This document shows, in pieces, positions 57,568 through 64,000 of a stretch of DNA of 64,000 nt (position 1 is the first letter of the stretch; each line of letters opens with the position of its first letter). Where the stretch lies: positions 41,132,501-41,196,500 of the forward strand of contig NC_088930.1 of NCBI RefSeq assembly GCF_038396675.1, written 5' to 3'. Source of the stretch: Hydra vulgaris (taxonomy: Eukaryota; Cnidaria; Hydrozoa; Anthoathecata; Hydridae). The notes beneath the pieces are model-generated. The model was not told the DNA's origin. It did no database searches and was given only the letters and a program-made list of their open reading frames with translations. Both the position numbers and the translations under genes were made by a program.

Positions 57568-58410
57568 ATAAGAAAAAGATTATAATAATATTGTTTAATA
57601 TTATTCTTTTAGATTATTTTATTTTTAAAACTTAAATATCTATTTATAAAATAAAAAGAAAGAATCGCACCCTTATATTCTGATCATGAGCGAAATAACT
57701 TTCAGATAAAGTCTGATCATGAGGCAAAAATCTTTAAGAAGATCAAATAATTTAAGTTCTTGAACTTTTTCCTGTATAAACGTACTTTTATTATTATTAG
57801 TTTTATTAAGTACTCAACTCGTTAATAAAAATAGGAATGAATAAAGTTCTCTTTTTTTTCTTCTACTCTAAAAGAGGATTACTCTCTTCAGACCAAGCGC
57901 AGCACTGGCGCACCCCCATTTTAGCTAACGCAGGGAGCCTCGCGCCACAACACTTCTACACCCACATCAGAAAATGAATAAAGCATTTTATAAATTATTT
58001 TATGTCATAACATTTTTGGAGTCAAAATAGTTAGAAACACAGTTTATTTATTTAACAAAATAAGCTCAAAGTTATCCCACGTATTTAAAGTGCTCTATTT
58101 ACAACAAACATTTTTCAAACTAATATAAAAAAAAGTAAACTCAAAAGTAACTTGTAACTTTCCCAGAAATAAAAAAGTACTTTCAATTTTCTATTTTTTT
58201 ATCGCGACCCTTATCTATATTATACCTGTATTAATCAATTGATTTACAGAACCACGAATCGTAAATGCTAATTTGTATTTTCGCTTAATTTTCAAAAGTT
58301 TGCAACGAGAAGACGGATTTACTACATCGTCTATATTATTGAATTTTTCACAATGTAATCAAAAAATGCTTCTTCTTATTCTTCTTTTTTTTATATACAT
58401 ATTTTAACAG

Positions 58411-59181
<771 letters not shown>

Positions 59182-59183
<2 letters not shown>

Positions 59184-60125
59184 TTTTAATAGAAGTTTAT
59201 TTGTTGTATGCAGTAAAAAGTTGCAACTACTATGTAGATATGTAGTGCCGACGACACGGATTTCGATGTGGCGGGAGGGGGAGGGGGGAGTTTGGAGGGT
59301 GAAGCACAGTTATCGATTTTCTAAAAAAGTCCTTTATATGTTAGATTTTCTTGTAAAAAAAAAAAAAAAGTTACTATAAGATAATAATAATCAAATTAAA
59401 CAATCAAATTAAAAGTAAAACATTAAACGTAATAACTCATGCAAATAAATAGTTTAAGAACAGCATTTAAATTATTTGGAACAGTTTTCAAAATAGCTTG
59501 AGTTGTATTCTTTTGAAACCTTAAAAAGTTTTTTGCACCAAACACATTTTGCACTTCAAACGCAAGAAAAAAGAATGTTTTACAATATCTATAAAAATTA
59601 TGTTGAGATCGAATTATAATCAAAATATTAAATTTTCACGTTACACTTTAAAACTTTAAATATGAGAAACAAAAGAAACAACCTGTCCTTGCTATTGTCT
59701 TATATATGGAGTGATGCGCCCAGGAATTTGATATTCAGGCGTGAAAGCTCAAAATCAAAATTAGGGTCAGAAATCTTTTTGTATTAATGACGGTTTAATA
59801 TTAATGTCGCTTTAATTATTTTAAAAGGTTTTAAAACATTAAGCGTGAAGGAGAAAAACCAGGGTGTCACTGATATTGTATTTCGCTATAATTACAATAT
59901 TAGTAACACCTAATAAAGTGAACGTAAATTTAATAAAACGTTGCTAAAAAAATATATCTAAAGAAAAATAAAAAAACTCATTAATATATAAACAAGCAAA
60001 ACTCAAATTACATACATTGATATAAAAGAAAATGCACGTAATTGCTAATCATAAAGGTGGACATGCAGTTTAACTACCAACTTAGTATATAAAGCCTCTT
60101 AATTCCACAATTTCCTGCAATTATT
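59182..60125. other. Spacer downstream of the CRD gene
   Basis: A G-rich patch at 59245-59300 followed by AAAAAAGTCCTTTATATG resembles 63800-63900. No gene is recognised. Confidence 0.35.
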
Positions 60126-62234
60126 TTAAAATGGTCTAAACATTTTATTGCCACAGTTAATGCAGTTTTGGTTTTCACAATGTCCAGTGCATGCCCGGTT
60201 TGATAAAGGTAATGTTATCGAATCACAGCATATAACTGGAGGTTGAGGTTTGAAAGGTAAAACCATTGGAGGATCTGGTGGTGGTAATACAGGCATTGTA
60301 GGTGCTGGTGGAAATATGGTTTGTTGATTTTTAGTTTTACAACATGATTGTTCACAGCCAGGTAAACATATTAATGTACAAGTATCACATGGATAAGTTA
60401 AAGTTGGTAGTAGACGATCACGGTAATCTGAAATATGTATATTGATAAACGTGTTCTTTTAATTTAAAAAATATTTTAACAGTGTAAATGTATTTCAACA
60501 CACAACACTGCACTCACAGTTTCATGCTGTTACCAACTCGTTGAAACTAGATTAGTATTTTTACTATCAGCGGCCATTTGGCAACATCACAACATATTCA
60601 CAGCAGTTCTTACGACAGCCAAAGCCACAAGAAGTTGGAGAGCAAGATGCAGGACATGGAGGAGGAGGTGGAGGAGGAGGAGGTGGAGGTGGAGGAGGTG
60701 GAGGTGGGGGTGGAGGAGGAGGAGGTGGGGGTGGTGGAGCTACACAAAGCATACATGGAGGAAGTTGGGCCACAAAGCAAGGTGGAGTACATGATGGAGG
60801 AGGGGGTGGACAACAAGGTGGTGGTGGAGGAGGTGGAGGAGGAGGTGGCGGTGGGGGAGGAGGTGGAGGAGGAGGGGGTGGACATGGCATACAGGGTGGG
60901 GGAGGAGGACAAGGTGGAGGACATGGTGGTGGAGATGGAGGGCAACAAGGTGGTGGAGGAGGTGGAGGGGGTGGAGGAGGTGGTGGGGGTGGAGGGGGTG
61001 GAGGAGGAGGTGGAGGAGGTGGAGGAGGGGGTGGAGGGGGTGGAGGAGGTGGTGGTGGAGGACAACAGGGTGGAGGAGGAGGAGGTGGAGGAGGAGGTGG
61101 TGGAGGAGGTGGTGGAGGACATGGTTGACATGGATTAGCAGATGGCGGTGGTGGACAACAAGCATTAGGTGATCCAGTTTGCATCTCAGGTTTAGCTTCA
61201 GTTGGAGTATCTAGCTTAGCTTCAGTTGGAGGGGAACTTCCACCTAAATATGTGAAGATGTTTTACGAAGTTGAAACAATCAATAAAAAATGTGAATGCA
61301 GTGTTTTGTATCGACAAAACCTGCTGCCATTCTATTAGTTCTAAAATTCAATATTATCACTAATTTTTACCTGTTGCTTTTAAGAGAGTTTCCACTGCTG
61401 CATTTGCTTTTATCAAATTGCCTAAAAACATTGTAGCCATTTTTATTAGCTTAATTATTTAAAACTTTTAACTATTTACAATTATTATTTAAAAAAATAA
61501 GAATTGTTCATGTATGACATCAGTTAATAATATTGAACAAAATTAATTTTGTCTCATTAATTATTTTGTCTCAATATTAATTACCTTTCTCCTAGATAGC
61601 ATCACACTTTATTTTATTTGATATATTTGGAATAAATACTTTTTTTATTTCATAAAATGTGTATAATGTAAGAAAAAAAACCAAGAAAATTCATATAAGA
61701 TGCAAATAAAAACTCACTGATACTTTCGTCGAGCAATTTTTTCAAATCTTGCTGGTTACCTATTTAGTGTAATATCATTTTATTACATATAATTTAATTT
61801 GTGATTACTATAATAATTTATTAACAATAAATAGTTTAATAATGTATAAAAATAATAATAAGAGATAATAATAATAATAACAGCAAATAAACATTAACGA
61901 TAATTAAGAAATCTTGTTATTTGTTAAAAAATTTTATATTAAACTTTAAACATAATACCATCCTCAGGCGACGGTTGTGGAGCTGCTTGCGGTGCTTCAG
62001 CTGGCGTTTGAGGTGCTTCAGAAGGTGGTTGGGGTGCTTCTGCAGGTGGAGCATTACCTTCTGAGTTAGGGTTATAGTCACCTGGAGGCTCAGGCTCAGG
62101 CGCTTCTTCGCTAGCTGCAGCTGATGGTGTTACTTCTGGAGCACCAGGATCCTCATCTTCCTCAGAACCAGCGTTATCCTCAGGTGAACCTGTTTCTTCT
62201 GGATCTTGATTAACATATTCTTCAGTTGTAGGCG
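60126..62234 (-). CDS. Polyproline protein with minicollagen-type cysteine-rich domains
   Basis: Exons: 61959-62234, 61718-61759, 61371-61421, 61243 to 60614 (or stop at 60567), and 60126-60427. All internal junctions are phase 1 (one base, GT...AG, two bases). Exon 1 seen encodes an acidic Pro/Ala/Glu-rich stretch (TTEEYVNQDPEETGSPEDNA, then EAPQPPSEAPQTPAEAPQ). Two tiny exons add NQQDLKKLLDESI and NLIKANAAVETLLKAT, predicted helical. The large exon carries runs of Pro broken by CC, CPPC and CMPC groups and ends in CPASCSPTSCGFGCRKNCC. The last exon encodes YPCDTCTLICLPGCEQSCC, a short Pro-rich stretch, then a second Cys group (ACTGHCENQNCINC) and TAA. The CxxxCxxxCxxxCxxxCC spacing is the minicollagen CRD, which cross-links nematocyst capsule proteins by disulfides. 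There is no Gly-X-Y repeat, so this is not a true minicollagen. The signal-peptide exon should lie upstream (higher coordinates) and was not found. Confidence 0.82.
60567..61243 (-). CDS. Main Pro/Cys exon of the CRD gene
   Basis: Acceptor ATATTTAG before 61243. The frame reads GSSPPTEAKLDTPTEAKPEM, then MQTGSPNACC and alternating Pro blocks of up to about 35 residues. Read to its own stop it ends CRKNCCEYVVMLPNGR (TGA at 60567). A strong donor C|GTAAGA at 60614/60613 lies within the CRD and has the phase needed for the last exon. A second candidate donor, T|GTGAAT, lies about 12 nt farther on, also phase 1. The + strand is correspondingly GGA/GGT-rich and may form G-quadruplexes. Confidence 0.8.
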
Positions 62235-63450
62235 CTATAAAAAATTTTCAAAGCTTAAAAATATTTCAATATTTCAAAACTATCACTTTTATTATTGATA
62301 TATCATAACTTTTTCATTTAAAAGGCCTTTAATCTGCACAAGTCTGGCTTACATTTATATAAATCACGTTTTTCTGATTAAATTTTTGTTTTAACAAAAA
62401 AACGGAGAAATTTTTTGTTTTTATAAATTGTTTCATTCTAAACTACCCCTTTGTTGTACCCTACTCTACTCCTTTATTGTACACTATACTAGACTTTTAA
62501 AACTTTTCAAAAATAAAATTATATATATTTGATTAAAAAAAAAAATTTCACAATTTGATTAAAAAAAAAAATTTCACAATTCCCAATAACTTTAAAATAA
62601 GCATCATTGCATCATTTAGTTACTTAAACAAATGAAATTTACTTAAACTTAAAGTTTTTACTTCAACAAAATCAGCCTTTCTTTAAAACGTATTATTTTT
62701 AAAAAGTATTATTTTTTTTATAAATAGTTATAATATTCTGGTATTTATAAGCATTTATAAAACCCACTAATGATTTCTTTAACCCTCCAGATTTTGAGTC
62801 TAAGAGTTGCAGGTTACTCGACTTATTCAAATTTTGCACAATATTCTGACAAATTCCTCAAACTGTGTAATTTCAATAAAAAACACTAATTTGAGCGTGC
62901 TCATATTATATGGAATTAGTATATTTAAATATAGTCAAAAATAAATGTTTTTATGCAGTGTTTTCTAAACAAAAATGAATAAGCTTTCTAAATGTAATAT
63001 TTTTCGTTACATTTCAACATTGAGGCCACAAACTTTTTTTGTATAAAAAGAATATTTTAACAAAGCACAAAATTTAGTTGCGTTTTAATTAGATGACAGC
63101 CGATAATTGCCTCATATAAACTTGCGCTAGTTCTAATTAGGGATGCGAAGTCCTATCAATTTTCATGGATATCGAGACTCCGGACTCTAGGGTCAAAAAT
63201 TAAGGACTTCTTCAACTTTGAACGAGTTTTTTTATAATAACTTTTTGAGTTAATTAACCAGAGATTTTGAGGACATAAATATTTTTTATGGGGATTTTGG
63301 GGATATATATAAATAGCCCCTGCAATGCTAGAATAAACTATATAGTTTCAATCACCCTGTAACAAATTACAACTTATTATTGATTTTGTTTCTTTGATCA
63401 AAAAATTTCTATGTCTTATAGTTTAAAGGATTTGTTAACTTTAAGTTTAT
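62235..63450. other. Upstream part of the CRD gene, no exon found
   Basis: I searched the minus strand for a short ATG exon with a hydrophobic signal and a phase-1 donor and found none. A 29-bp tandem duplication (AATTTGATT, A-run, TTTCAC) occurs at 62522-62579. Confidence 0.4.
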
Positions 63451-63451
63451 A

Positions 63452-63525
63452 TGAGATAGTTGTGTAAAGGTTGATCCCTCGTCTTGTAAGCGAGAAGTTT
63501 TGAGTTCGATTGCTGTACTCAATTT
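63452..63525 (+). ncRNA. tRNA-like remnant, possibly Thr(TGT)-derived
   Basis: CTCGT-CTTGTAA-GCGAG forms a good anticodon arm with TGT in the anticodon position. A B-box-like GAGTTCGATTGC follows. The acceptor and T stems do not pair, so it is a pseudogene or SINE head. Confidence 0.45.
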
Positions 63526-64000
63526 GTTCGATTACCGTGCTCAACCTCTTGGCGGTTTAAACATTACCTGTTTTATAACCTTCCCATAATTACATAATTA
63601 GTTACCAACCCACAAAAAATAATTATTAAAATAGTTATTATAATAACTTATAAAATAATCGCGTATTTATATCAAAACGCTGCAATGCGTCACAAATGCG
63701 TTTTTATTTAATATAAAAGATAAATTATAACAACTCAAAAAATGTTGCAAATTTTATTCTATTAACGTGCAAAGCTAACGACTTAGGTTTTAAAGTGGAG
63801 GAGCACACTCGCCTAAAAAAAGTCCTCTATATATTGATTTGTCTAAAAAAAAAAAAGGTCCTTTGGAAAAAAAGTAGGGGGCGGGGAGGGGGCACGTGCT
63901 CCCTCCCGGCGTCGTTGGCTCAGTCACATTTAATAGACTTTTAAAATGACACTTCATAACTTACTAAACTTGTAAAATGATACTTTCTAACTTTAAAAAG
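63526..64000. other. AT-rich end with a GC-rich repeat-like patch
   Basis: At 63800-63920, AAAAAAAGTCCTCTATAT, GTCCTTTGGAAAA and a G-rich run followed by GGCGTCGTTGGC recall the patch at 59225-59345 (in other order). It is probably a dispersed repeat. Confidence 0.35.

Noticed and set aside
60578-61165. Long Glu/Val, Ser/Thr and His/Leu-rich frames overlapping the proline exon
   Set aside because: They are shadow frames of the GGA/GGT repeat; only the minus frame with CRD spacing and splice sites makes sense.

Overview
The window looks like nuclear DNA from a cnidarian, most likely Hydra. It is extremely AT-rich, broken up by long (TA)n microsatellites and crowded with dead transposons. It also carries a gene with minicollagen-type cysteine-rich domains, which are known only from cnidarian stinging capsules. 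The species is inferred; nothing in the window names it.

Four host genes can be read, all on the minus strand. (1) A 13-exon protein O-glucosyltransferase gene (POGLUT1/Rumi family) runs from 33972 down to 16455. I rebuilt it exon by exon and every splice phase agrees, giving about 419 codons. Its introns hold a pogo-like element, a Penelope-like fragment, hAT-like and LINE remnants, tRNA-like sequences and an 11-bp minisatellite. (2) The first three exons of an AP endonuclease 2 (APEX2-like) gene lie at 15177-14370. The next recognisable thing downstream is a Tc1 transposon, and I could not find the rest of the gene. (3) An intronless ETS transcription factor with PNT and ETS domains lies at 50209-49214. 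(4) A polyproline/cysteine-rich nematocyst-type gene lies at 62234-60126 in at least five phase-1 exons; its signal-peptide exon was not found.

The rest is mainly mobile DNA. From left to right: a pogo-like element with terminal inverted repeats (2724-5484), a decayed Tc1 (6.1-7.2 kb), a complete-ended mariner (7349-8591), a Tc1 element (12121-14065) whose promoter carries four perfect three-unit heat shock elements and a TATA box, a second pogo-like element (20614-23133), LINE and hAT debris (26.5-30.8 kb), a 3-kb element with roughly 0.87-kb inverted arms (35254-38233), a 271-bp near-perfect palindrome (39681-39951), a CR1/L2-like LINE on the minus strand (39.95-43.3 kb), remnants of an uncharacterised transposon (46.2-48.2 kb), a second LINE on the plus strand (52.1-54.9 kb), and a nuclear copy of mitochondrial LSU rRNA (55.3-56.1 kb).

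The most interesting signals are the heat-shock-type promoter inside the Tc1 element, the minicollagen-CRD gene without a collagen repeat and with two possible 3' ends, recurrent perfect small-loop hairpins (one provably an inverted copy of neighbouring coding sequence), and the paired cysteine loss in POGLUT1.
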